NCBI GenBank assembly: GCA_030531205.1
Contig: JAUNOC010000008.1
Location: 1-36,840, forward strand
DNA: 36,840 bases
DNA from: Phascolarctobacterium sp.
Lineage (GTDB): Bacteria; Bacillota; Negativicutes; Acidaminococcales; Acidaminococcaceae
Direction: 5' to 3'
Shown here: one piece after another, positions 29,945 to 36,840 of the stretch
How the letters are laid out: each line of letters starts with the position of its first letter
Numbering within the stretch: position 1 is the first letter of the stretch
The notes under the pieces: model-generated
Database searches by the model: none
What the model was told of the DNA's origin: nothing
The model's input: the letters and a program-made list of their open reading frames with translations, nothing else
Position numbers and translations under genes: made by a program

Positions 29945-30235
29945 GATTTGGGTTTCAGGTTTGAGGTGTCAGGTTTCAGGGAAGTTGGCATAGCGTGAAA
30001 GTTTTCCCTCTTCTTGAAGAGGGGGAACCGTTTTTAGGAACATAGAAGAACGGTGGGTGTTTTTGTCTACACGGAGTGTTCATACAGAAGGCAAACCAAT
30101 GACAGAGAAGTGATTAGCAATTTATGAATGCTTCGCATAAACCAAAACACCCGTCTGCCCCTGTGTTCCTGTGGGCAGCCACCCTCTTCAAGAAGAGGGA
30201 AAGAAAGGTTCGCATTCAGCGGACTTTTTTATTTT
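29944..30235. repeat. Inverted composite element after pyc, two-hairpin copies 2 and 3
   Basis: It starts at the pyc stop with six in-phase 7-bp units (AGATTTG at 29944-29950, then GGTTTCA-type units to 29985) and TGGCATAGCG. Two-hairpin copy 2 (minus orientation) follows: 30006-30013 with 30016-30023, and 30027-30032 with 30049-30054. Copy 3 (plus) has 30155-30160 with 30173-30178 and 30182-30189 with 30192-30199, then GTTCGCATTCAGCGGAC. The two copies face each other across ~90 bp, making a large imperfect inverted repeat. No gene is seen. Confidence 0.65.
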
Positions 30236-30266
30236 AATTTTTGCTTTTCACTCATCAATAAAAAGC

Positions 30267-30804
30267 ATTCAAAACAGCAAAATCTTATTTTCAAAATCTC
30301 GCGACTTTGATATAAAATCTCGCGATTTTGAAATTCACTTTCCACGCTTTTAATTGTGTTTTGTTGACGAGTGATTTCATTGATGAAAATACTTTCAGTG
30401 TGAAAAGAATTTTTATTTTCGTTCAAAATTGTAAAAGTAAAAATTTTTAATCACGTGATTTTTACAAAAAATCACGTGATTAAAAAAACATTGTTTCACG
30501 ATTTTTTTAGTTTTGGATGAGAGAATTTTTTTGAAAGTAAAATGCTTGTGATAATTCACAATTCATAATTCACAATGCACAATTTAATTAAGAATTATGA
30601 ATGAAGAATTAAGAATGATGGTTGGGAGTTCCGGTGATTATATAACAGGTTACAGGAGTATAAGTAGCCCCCGCCTTTGCGGGGGCTGTCGCTTTTAGGA
30701 ACGCGGTTGCGACTGGGGGTGCAGATTACGCAGATACTTTATCAAGAATAAATGTCAAAGAACAAAGAGCAAAGACCAAATATGGTAAAAACTTCCTGTG
30801 ATTG
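30267..30804 (+). repeat. 538-bp tandem element, copy A
   Basis: First of two direct copies about 561 bp apart. From left: a hairpin of TCGCGA-containing arms (30288-30334), a second hairpin whose arms each contain CACGTGA (30444-30487, ~20-bp stem), two abutting heptamer arrays (30552-30586 CAATTCA type; 30592-30619 GAATTAA type), a core variant GAGTTCCGGTGATTA, a GC-rich hairpin pair (two-hairpin copy 4), and a terminal CAAAGAN array (30756-30783) with core. There is no open frame with coding character. Confidence 0.8.
30666..30713 (-). repeat. Two-hairpin element, copy 4
   Basis: In plus coordinates: AGCCCCCGC (30666-30674) pairs with GCGGGGGCT (30679-30687), and directly after it GTCGC (30688-30692) pairs with GCGAC (30709-30713) around a 16-nt loop containing TTTTAGGAAC. 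Read on the minus strand it has the same order, loop and spacing as copy 1. Confidence 0.6.
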
Positions 30805-30827
30805 GAAACAGTCACAGGATTTTTTTT

Positions 30828-31365
30828 ATTCAAAATAGCAGAATCTTAATTTCAAAATCGCGCGACTTTGATATAAAATCTCGCGATTTTGAAATTAACT
30901 TTCCACGCTTTTAACTGCGTTTTGTTGAAGAGTAATTTTAGTAATGAAAACGCTTTTAGTGTGAAAAGGACTTTTATTTTCGTTAAAAATCATAAAATTA
31001 AAAAGTTTTAATCTCGCGATTTCTTAGAAAAATCTCGCGATTAAAAAAAGATTGTTTCACGATTTTTTCAGTTTTGAATGAGAGAATTTTTTTGAAAGTA
31101 AAGTGTTTGTGATAATTCACAATTCATAATTCACAATGCACAATTTAATTAAGAATTATGAATGAAGAATTAAGAATGATGGTTGGGAGTTCCGGTGATT
31201 ATATAACAGGTTACAGGAGTATAAGTAGCCCCCGCCTTTGCGGGGGCTGTCGCTTTTAGGAACGTGGTTGCGACTGGGGGTGCAGATTACGCAGACACTT
31301 TATCAAGGAATAAATGTCAAAGAATAAAGAGCAAAGACCAAATATGGTAAAATGTTCCTGTGATT
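30828..31365 (+). repeat. 538-bp tandem element, copy B
   Basis: Second copy. The right ~250 bp is nearly identical to copy A; the left half is clearly more diverged. Hairpins are at 30850-30894 and 31006-31049; in the second, both arms carry CTCGCGA where copy A has CACGTGA in both arms. The terminal array (CAAAGAA, TAAAGAG, CAAAGAC and CAAATAT) and core TGTTCCTGTGATT end it. Confidence 0.8.
31227..31274 (-). repeat. Two-hairpin element, copy 5
   Basis: Same sequence as copy 4 apart from one loop base (ACGTGG for ACGCGG), carried within tandem element copy B. Confidence 0.6.
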
Positions 31366-31390
31366 AAAATGATGTATTTAGAAATAGAAA

Positions 31391-31440
31391 AGCGTCAGAA
31401 TTATATACACTTGACCCTAAATGTATATAATTTTGACGCT
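31391..31440. repeat. Long isolated hairpin
   Basis: A 19-bp stem with one G·U pair (31391-31409 with 31422-31440) around a 12-nt loop. The stem is AT-rich inside and GC-capped (AGCGTCA). There is no T-run after it on the plus strand, so it is not a standard terminator. It does not match the other repeats in the window. Confidence 0.6.
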
Positions 31441-31478
31441 AAAGCAAAAAAGCAAAACGAAAATTTATTTCATGAGGT

Positions 31479-31524
31479 GTCAATCTGATAGTGAGATTAG
31501 GTCAATCTGAGTATCAGATTGGAC
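31479..31524. repeat. GTCAATCTGA direct repeats with inverted copy
   Basis: GTCAATCTGA occurs at 31479-31488 and 31501-31510 (22 bp, two helical turns apart), and an inverted near-copy TCAGATTGGAC follows at 31514-31524, giving a short hairpin. The spacing suits binding by a dimeric regulator on one DNA face. Confidence 0.4.
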
Positions 31525-31717
31525 ATTAAAAAAATTAAATCAGGAAAAATCCTGCAAAATAATTTTTTGTTTTCTCTTCACTATATATAATAGACATGAG
31601 ATTTGATTTTACAACCCAAAAGGGAAAGAAAATCTTTAATTGCACGATTAAAATATGCTTTTTGTTTCATTTGGTGTGGTTTTTATGATATAATATTTTT
31701 AATTATTCCTATTCTTG

Positions 31718-31759
31718 CCTCCCTGTTAGGGGAGGTGCCATAAACGCAAAGCGTTTATG
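31718..31759 (+). repeat. CCTCCC/GGGAGG double-hairpin repeat
   Basis: CCTCCC (31718-31723) pairs with GGGAGG (31730-31735); then CATAAACGC (31739-31747) pairs with GCGTTTATG (31751-31759) around AAA; ACGGAGGGGG follows. From memory, sequences of this design (GGGAGGTG..GACGGAGGG) are common intergenic repeats in Clostridia and relatives. Confidence 0.5.
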
Positions 31760-31901
31760 ACGGAGGGGGAGTTTGCGGTAACGAGTTGGGGGATAGTAAA
31801 AAAAATAAAATATTTTTAACTTGTACCAAATTTGACCAACTTAATGTAATAGAGTATAGATAAACCAATATAGGTTGAGGCAAAAAAGCAATAAAAAGTT
31901 A

Positions 31902-31930
31902 TTGCAAAAATAATGTTAGGGTGATATACT
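31902..31930 (+). promoter_or_regulatory. tracrRNA promoter
   Basis: TTGCAA (31902-31907), 17-bp spacer, TATACT (31925-31930) preceded by TGA (extended -10). Predicted start is near 31937, just before the anti-repeat. A 7-bp hairpin (GCAATAA 31888-31894 with TTATTGC 31899-31905) overlaps the -35. Confidence 0.7.
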
Positions 31931-31936
31931 AACAAT

Positions 31937-32030
31937 AGTTCTTGTACCATACCAAGAGCTAACAGGTTATTACAATAAGGTCATTGGACCGAAAAGATAT
32001 CGCCCTACATTTGTAGGGCGATATCTTTTT
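31937..32030 (+). ncRNA. tracrRNA of the type II-C CRISPR-Cas system
   Basis: About 94 nt. The anti-repeat (31941-31976) aligns without gaps to the 36-nt CRISPR repeat complement at 36805-36840: 29 of 36 identical and four of the seven differences allow G·U pairing, with a 2-nt internal mismatch near the 3' end as in other dual guides. Then follow AATAAGG, a short nexus hairpin (GGTC 31979-31982 with GACC 31987-31990), GAAAAGAT as in the Neisseria tracrRNA, and the terminator hairpin. It pairs with pre-crRNA, is cut by RNase III, and loads Cas9. Its 5' end is inferred from the promoter. Confidence 0.9.
31992..32030 (+). terminator. tracrRNA terminator
   Basis: A very stable hairpin (31992-32009 with 32012-32029; GATATCGCCCTAC arm) ends in five T. 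It is also the last structured part of the tracrRNA. cas9 starts only 37 nt later. Confidence 0.9.
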
Positions 32031-32067
32031 ATGCGGACAAGAATTGAATTAAAAAAGGAGGCACAAT

Positions 32068-35000
32068 ATGGCTTATGGAATTGGATTGGACATTGGTATT
32101 GCTTCGGTAGGATGGGCGGTTGTTGACTTGGATTATGATGAAAACCCTATGGGAATAATTGATTTAGGTGTGGAAATTTTTGATAAAGCAGAAAATGCTG
32201 ATGGTTCGCCTTTGGCTTTGCCACGTAGGGAAGCCCGTTCTGCCCGTCGTCGCTTACGCCGGCATCGCCATCGCTTGGAACGGATTAAAAAATTGTTTGT
32301 TCAAGAAAAATTAATTAGTGAAAATGGATTAAACAATTTATTTGGCGGTAAATTAAAGGATATTTATCAATTACGCACAGAAGCACTTGACACCTTGCTG
32401 ACTGATGAAGAAATGGTCAGGGTACTTATTCATATTGCTCAAAGGCGTGGATTTAAGTCAAATAGAAAATCGGAGAAAAATGAAAAGGATAATGGTAAGT
32501 TATTGACAGCAGTTGATGAGAACAAGAAAAGAATGCAAGAAAAAGGTTATCGCACAGTTGGGGAAATGTTCTATAAAGATGCTCTTTTTGCGGAACATAA
32601 ACGGAATAAGGATGGCGAATATTTGGCAACCGTAGGCAGAGCAGATATTGAGAATGAGATTAAAAAGATTTTTGCCAAACAATACGATTTGGGTAATAAG
32701 AAATTTAATGAAACTTTAATGAATAAATATTTGGACATTGTCTTAAGCCAGCGTAATTTTGACGAAGGCCCTGGTGATGACAGTCCGTATGGTGGAAATC
32801 AAATTGAAAAAATGATAGGTATTTGTACTTTTCTTAATAAAAAGAATGGCAATAAAACGAATGAACCAAGAGCACCTAAAGCATCTTTTTCAGTTGAATA
32901 TTTTACTTTGTTACAAAAAGTAAATAATTTACGTTTATTTGATGATGGGGAAAAACTCCCTTTGGATGATGAACAGCGAGGAAAAGTTATTGAACTGGCA
33001 AAATCTAAGGCAGACATAAATTATGCTATGATCCGTAAGGAATTAGGTTTAAGTAATGATATATTATTTGACACGTTAAATTATTCAGAAAATAATTTTG
33101 ACAGTTTTGAAAAAAAGCAAAAATATAATGATTCTCAATTAGGCGATTTATGTTTTCTTATAAATGGGCAAATGGTGGCTTTTAATGCAGAACAGAAAGA
33201 GAAAGTTATTGCATTGATGAATTCCAAGAAAAGGGTAAATTATGCCCAAATTCGCAAAGTATTGGGGTTAAATAAAAACACATTATTTGGTAATTTGGAT
33301 TACCCAAATTGGACCATTGAAGAATTTGAGAAAAAACAAAAATTTAACTATTTGAAAGTTTATCATCAAATGAGAATAGCATTGGATAAAATTGCAAAAA
33401 ATCATATTAAATCTTATGATATTGCCACATTAGATGAGATAGGCAGAATTTTGAGTATTTACAAGGGTGATGATAGGAGAAAAGAAGAATTATCTAAAAT
33501 TGGCATAACTTCTAATGAAGAGATTGAAGCATTATTGGAAATTAGTGGTGTTACGAAATTTTCACATTTGTCTTTGAAAGCAATTTATGCAATCACACCA
33601 TCTTTAGAAAAAGGATTAAAGTATAATGAAGCGTGCAGTGTTGCTGGTTTTGATTTTAAAGGACATGGTAATGGGAAAAAATCTAAATTCCTTCCCAAAT
33701 ATAATGATGATATGAAACAAATTACCAGTCCTGTAGTACGTAGAGCTATTTCTCATACCATTCGTGTTGTTAATGCTATTATCAATAAACAGGGGATAAG
33801 TCCGACTTATATTAATGTTGAATTGGCAAGAGAAATGGCAAAAGATTTTGAAGAACGTCAGAAAATAAAAAATCAGTATGACAAGAACAGGGAAGACAAT
33901 GAAAGGATGATGCAAGAAATAAAAGAAGGAAAATTCGGTATCAATGATCCAAAAGGGCAGGATTTGGTAAAGTATAAACTATTTAAAGAACAAGATGGAC
34001 GCAGCCCTTATTCTCAAAAAGCATTTAATGTGCAACGACTTTTTGAACCAGGATATGTTGAGGTTGACCACATTATACCTTATTCGCTTTGCTTTGATGA
34101 TAGTTATAAAAATAAAGTATTAGTCCTTAAAGAAGAAAATCAAAAAAAGAAAAACAGAACTCCTATACAATATTTAGCACAAGAATTTGGTCAAAGTGCT
34201 GTGGAAAAATTTACTATCTGGATTAAAAACAGCAATTTGAATTCTAAGAAAAAAATGAATTTGTTGACTAAAGAAACAGAATTTAGCGGTTTCAAGGAAC
34301 GCAATCTTACAGACACAAAGTTTGCATCAATATTTATCCTAAATTATATTCGGGATTATTTGGAATTTGCAGAAAGTAGTACAGGAAGAAAAGAAAGGGT
34401 AACTGCAGTTAATGGGGTAATTACATCTTATTTGCGTAAATGCTGGGGAATTGAAAAGATTAGAGCAAATGGAGATACACATCATGCCAAGGATGCTGTT
34501 GTTATTGCTTGTGTAACAAATAAGATGGAACAAGAAGTTACACATTATAATATGATTAAAGAAACAACAGGATTTTTAACGGCAAAGGATAAAAAATTAC
34601 CTTTGCCTTATCAAGATTTCCGTCGGGAGGTAATTTGCAGAACTTGTGATGATCCTGTCAGAATGTTGGAAGAGGAACATATACCTTATTATGCTGATAA
34701 AGATTTACATAGTTTTAAACCTATTTTTGTTTCAAGAATGCGGCGTAAAAAAGTGACAGGTGCGGCACATGAAGCAACTATTCGTGGCGTGAGTATAGTA
34801 GACGGAAAATATTATTCGGTTTCAAAGGTATCGTTAACTGAATTAAATTTAGGTAAGGACGGAGAAATAGAAGATTATTACAATCTCAAAGATGATTTGC
34901 TTCTATATAATGCATTGAAGGTGCGTTTGCAAGAGCATAACGGAAAGGGTAAAGAAGCATTTTCGGAGTCAGAGCCGTTTTACAAACCAAAATCAGATGG

Positions 35001-35538
35001 TACGCCAGGAAATTTAGTGAAAAAGGTGAAAAAAATTAACAACATGACTGTTATTCCAGTAGGCACTAGAGGTTATGCTAAAAATGGAGATATGATACGT
35101 ATAGATGTATTTCTTACTGAGGAAGATGGTTATTACTTTGTACCAATTTATGTGGCAGATACTGTAAATAAGACATTGCCTAACCGTGCATGTATTGATG
35201 GGAAATTACGATCTGAATGGAAAGAAATGAAAGAAGAAGATTTTTTGTTTTCTTTGTATCATAACGACCTTATATATATCAAGCGAAAAGAACCAATACC
35301 AATGAGTAAGATTAATAAGAAAAGTAATATGGAGGATAAGATATATGTGAACGATGCTTTTTTGTATTTTCAAGACGCTAACGCTTTTCATGCATCCATA
35401 AATGTTATAAATGACGATAATACTTATGGGCAAGATACTTTGCGTATAAAGAATGTAGAAGTATTTGAAAAATATCAGGTGGATGTTTTAGGTAATATTA
35501 CTAAGGTCGGCAAGGAAACTCGGCAGAAATTCAAATAA
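32068..35538 (+). CDS. cas9: CRISPR-associated endonuclease Cas9, type II-C (Nme-like)
   Basis: An 1156-residue RNA-guided DNA nuclease. RuvC-I Asp8 in GLDIGIASVGWA, Arg-rich bridge helix (~53-77), recognition lobe, RuvC-II Glu585 in INVELAREMA, HNH with Asp667-His668, Asn682 and Asn691 (VEVDHIIPYS), RuvC-III His806 and Asp809 in HHAKDAVV, then the PAM-interacting end (FVPIYVADTVNKTLPNRA; KYQVDVLG), all close to NmeCas9. All catalytic residues are intact. Odd: residues ~287-357 and ~360-430 are tandem copies of one 73-residue unit (about 40% identical), present once in NmeCas9; this explains the length over 1082. AAGGAGG precedes the ATG. The gene is more AT-rich than the flanking housekeeping genes. 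Confidence 0.97.
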   Translation: MAYGIGLDIGIASVGWAVVDLDYDENPMGIIDLGVEIFDKAENADGSPLALPRREARSARRRLRRHRHRLERIKKLFVQEKLISENGLNNLFGGKLKDIYQLRTEALDTLLTDEEMVRVLIHIAQRRGFKSNRKSEKNEKDNGKLLTAVDENKKRMQEKGYRTVGEMFYKDALFAEHKRNKDGEYLATVGRADIENEIKKIFAKQYDLGNKKFNETLMNKYLDIVLSQRNFDEGPGDDSPYGGNQIEKMIGICTFLNKKNGNKTNEPRAPKASFSVEYFTLLQKVNNLRLFDDGEKLPLDDEQRGKVIELAKSKADINYAMIRKELGLSNDILFDTLNYSENNFDSFEKKQKYNDSQLGDLCFLINGQMVAFNAEQKEKVIALMNSKKRVNYAQIRKVLGLNKNTLFGNLDYPNWTIEEFEKKQKFNYLKVYHQMRIALDKIAKNHIKSYDIATLDEIGRILSIYKGDDRRKEELSKIGITSNEEIEALLEISGVTKFSHLSLKAIYAITPSLEKGLKYNEACSVAGFDFKGHGNGKKSKFLPKYNDDMKQITSPVVRRAISHTIRVVNAIINKQGISPTYINVELAREMAKDFEERQKIKNQYDKNREDNERMMQEIKEGKFGINDPKGQDLVKYKLFKEQDGRSPYSQKAFNVQRLFEPGYVEVDHIIPYSLCFDDSYKNKVLVLKEENQKKKNRTPIQYLAQEFGQSAVEKFTIWIKNSNLNSKKKMNLLTKETEFSGFKERNLTDTKFASIFILNYIRDYLEFAESSTGRKERVTAVNGVITSYLRKCWGIEKIRANGDTHHAKDAVVIACVTNKMEQEVTHYNMIKETTGFLTAKDKKLPLPYQDFRREVICRTCDDPVRMLEEEHIPYYADKDLHSFKPIFVSRMRRKKVTGAAHEATIRGVSIVDGKYYSVSKVSLTELNLGKDGEIEDYYNLKDDLLLYNALKVRLQEHNGKGKEAFSESEPFYKPKSDGTPGNLVKKVKKINNMTVIPVGTRGYAKNGDMIRIDVFLTEEDGYYFVPIYVADTVNKTLPNRACIDGKLRSEWKEMKEEDFLFSLYHNDLIYIKRKEPIPMSKINKKSNMEDKIYVNDAFLYFQDANAFHASINVINDDNTYGQDTLRIKNVEVFEKYQVDVLGNITKVGKETRQKFK

Positions 35539-35541
35539 ATT

Positions 35542-36441
35542 ATGGCATACCGTAATTTGTTAATTGAAAATGCAACGGAGATAAGTGCCAAAAACGGACA
35601 GTTGATTGTTATGCGGGATGACAGGTATGCCCTGCCTATTGAGGACATTAATTCCATCTTGTTGGAAAATCGTTTTACCAAAATTACTACTCATGCCCTC
35701 AGCGAATTGGCAAAAGGGAATGTTACGGTATATGTATGTGACGAAAAACATTTGCCCTGTGCCGTTATGACACCGTTTATGCAAAATGTCCGTTCTACAG
35801 CGGTAGTGAGATGCCAAAACGATTTAACTTTACCCGCCAAAAAACGCTTATGGCAGCAAGTTGCCAAAGCAAAAATAATAAATCAGTCACTATGTTTGGC
35901 TTTATTGGGATATGTCAGTGATTCCCATTATTTGCGGAATTTGGTAAATGATGTGAACAGCGGCGATACCTTGAATGTGGAGGCAACAGCGGCAAATTAT
36001 TATTTTAAAACATTATTTGGCAAAAGTTTTACCCGTGAGGACGATAATATCTATAATGCTGCTTTGAATTATGGCTATGCCATTATGCGTGGGAATATGG
36101 CAAAACTTGTGGCGGTTTATGGCTTAATTCCTTTATTGGGTATTCATCATAACAGTACCGTGAACAGTTTTAATTTGGTGGATGATTTAATGGAACCATT
36201 CAGACCTGTTGTAGATTTGTTTGTGGCAAAGAATGTGCAAGACAATATGTTTATGAATGGTGAACTGAAACGGTGCTTATATAACTTGCTCAATGTTGAT
36301 ATGGAAATGGGGAACTTGCATTATACTGTTGCTTATGCTGAAGAAAGGATGGTTCAAAGTTTTTTAAGATGTGTTGAGGGGAAAAGCAAAGAAATGCTTA
36401 TTCCCAAGTTAATGGAATTGCGTCAGCACAGTTATGAATAA
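35542..36441 (+). CDS. cas1: CRISPR-associated integrase Cas1, type II
   Basis: A 299-residue Cas1 that with Cas2 inserts new spacers. Metal-site residues: Glu147 in NVEATAANYYF, His202/His203 in GIHHNSTVNSFN, and Glu218 in DDLMEPFRP. Starts 3 nt after the cas9 stop without a clear Shine-Dalgarno, so translation is likely coupled; overlaps cas2 by 8 nt. The absence of csn2 and cas4 next to it supports subtype II-C. Confidence 0.96.
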   Translation: MAYRNLLIENATEISAKNGQLIVMRDDRYALPIEDINSILLENRFTKITTHALSELAKGNVTVYVCDEKHLPCAVMTPFMQNVRSTAVVRCQNDLTLPAKKRLWQQVAKAKIINQSLCLALLGYVSDSHYLRNLVNDVNSGDTLNVEATAANYYFKTLFGKSFTREDDNIYNAALNYGYAIMRGNMAKLVAVYGLIPLLGIHHNSTVNSFNLVDDLMEPFRPVVDLFVAKNVQDNMFMNGELKRCLYNLLNVDMEMGNLHYTVAYAEERMVQSFLRCVEGKSKEMLIPKLMELRQHSYE

Positions 36442-36754
36442 ATTTATGAGAATGTTAGTTATGTTTGATTTGCCGGTTATGACCAAACAGGAACGGAGGG
36501 TGGCAACGCAGTTTCGTAATTTTTTATTAAAAGATGGATATTATATGGTGCAATATTCTGTTTATGCCCGTGTGTGTAATGGCAGTGATGCGGTGGAAAA
36601 ACATCGGCAAAGATTAAAACAGAATTTGCCGGATAATGGTTCAATAAGATTGTTGGTTATAACAGAAAAGCAGTATGAATCTGTGGAGATATTGGTTGGC
36701 AAATTAAAAGAGCAGGACAAGCCGTTTATTTGCGAACAGCTGACTATTTTTTAA
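36434..36754 (+). CDS. cas2: CRISPR-associated protein Cas2
   Basis: A 106-residue ferredoxin-like protein; Asp12 in VMFDLPV is the conserved Asp of the family, and SVYARVCNGSDAVEKH and RLLVITEKQYESV fit type II Cas2. It bridges two Cas1 dimers in the spacer integration complex. The ATG lies inside the end of cas1 (ATGAATAA). An alternative ATG at 36446 cannot be excluded. Confidence 0.95.
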   Translation: MNKFMRMLVMFDLPVMTKQERRVATQFRNFLLKDGYYMVQYSVYARVCNGSDAVEKHRQRLKQNLPDNGSIRLLVITEKQYESVEILVGKLKEQDKPFICEQLTIF

Positions 36755-36760
36755 GCAAGA

Positions 36761-36794
36761 AAAAGCCCCGTGTGTAAGAACACACGGGGCTTTT
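36761..36794. terminator. Bidirectional terminator between cas2 and the CRISPR array
   Basis: A perfect 15-bp stem (36761-36775 with 36780-36794; AAAAGCCCCGTGTGT arm) with a 4-nt loop and A/T runs on both sides. It ends the cas operon on the plus strand and CRISPR transcription on the minus strand. Confidence 0.92.
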
Positions 36795-36804
36795 CAGGTT
36801 CTCC

Positions 36805-36813
36805 ATTATACCA
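36805..36813 (-). promoter_or_regulatory. Extended -10 promoter inside the CRISPR repeat
   Basis: The repeat ends (minus strand) in TGGTATAAT, an extended -10. Each repeat can thus start transcription within the next spacer. For this terminal repeat the transcript would run straight into the terminator at 36794-36761. Confidence 0.6.
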
Positions 36814-36840
36814 TACCAAGAACCAACAGGGAATTACAAC
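36805..36840 (-). CRISPR. Terminal type II-C CRISPR repeat (array continues past the window)
   Basis: One 36-nt unit is visible, cut at the window end. In crRNA sense (minus) it begins GTTGTAATTCCC and ends ATGGTATAAT, the same layout as the Neisseria repeat (GTTGTAGCTCCC…CTACAAT). Its complement matches the tracrRNA anti-repeat at 31941-31976. Borders are set by that match and by analogy, since no second repeat can be seen. The array lies to the right and is read toward cas2. Confidence 0.82.

Noticed and set aside
29287-29991. Open frame of 234 codons on the minus strand
   Set aside because: It is the antisense shadow of the pyruvate carboxylase gene, which has full-length homology on the plus strand; no ribosome site or known domain.
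30128-30426. Three short open frames (about 60-65 codons) after pyc
   Set aside because: They lie in repeat and hairpin DNA; translated products are low in complexity and one strand's frame is the complement of a hairpin.
30666-30687. GC-rich hairpin as a rho-independent terminator
   Set aside because: No T-run follows on either strand, and the pair of hairpins recurs as a conserved element.
30267-31365. A second CRISPR array in the repeat region
   Set aside because: Only two long copies exist and the short internal repeats have no regular unique spacers.
31596-31688. A 30-codon frame with a basic start and hydrophobic end, just after a TATAAT
   Set aside because: The -10 is only 4 nt from the ATG, so transcription would start inside the codon; no Shine-Dalgarno and no -35. 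A toxin-like peptide is possible but not supported.

Overview
The window looks like a chromosome segment of a low-to-moderate G+C Bacillota. The gene order ispE–purR–glmU–prs and tmk–holB–ricT(yaaT)–trmN6(yabB) is the Firmicutes arrangement. The GntR gene between ispE and purR and the Nme-like type II-C Cas9 make me favour a Negativicutes-type gut bacterium, but that is inference. No rRNA, tRNA, prophage or transposase gene was seen.

Layout. 76-7729 (minus): PHP phosphoesterase, zinc ABC transporter znuABC, a cyclophilin, a membrane protein of unknown function, ispD, a YrbL-like protein, a metallophosphoesterase and a TtcA-like tRNA thiolase. 7823-12140 (plus): pcrA–ligA. 12437-22213 (minus): CopZ-like protein, trmN6, ricT, holB, tmk, a PLP decarboxylase, prs, glmU, purR, a GntR regulator and ispE. 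22313-29944 (plus): yitT-family gene, the AmmeMemoRadiSam pair (radical SAM enzyme plus a Memo–AMMECR1 fusion), an EamA transporter and pyruvate carboxylase. 29945-32067: a 2.1-kb non-coding, repeat-rich region. 31937-36840: a complete type II-C CRISPR-Cas locus (tracrRNA, cas9, cas1, cas2, terminator, and the first visible CRISPR repeat, cut by the window end).

How it fits together. Most genes are housekeeping and sit in tightly overlapping operons (ATGA overlaps are common). The tracrRNA anti-repeat matches the terminal CRISPR repeat over 36 nt without gaps. The repeat ends in an extended -10, so crRNA transcription probably starts inside spacers, as in the Neisseria system. The array runs on the minus strand toward cas2 and is stopped by a bidirectional terminator.

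Most noteworthy. (1) Cas9 carries a tandem duplication of a 73-residue unit in its recognition lobe, which accounts almost exactly for its excess length over NmeCas9. (2) A family of intergenic elements is built of 3-5 tandem 7-bp units feeding into a conserved core (GTTCCTGTGATTA); many arrays start at or overlap a stop codon. (3) A two-hairpin element occurs five times with compensatory stem changes. (4) Several genes have an extended -10 box placed so that transcription should start at or next to the ATG, without a Shine-Dalgarno sequence (leaderless or nearly so).
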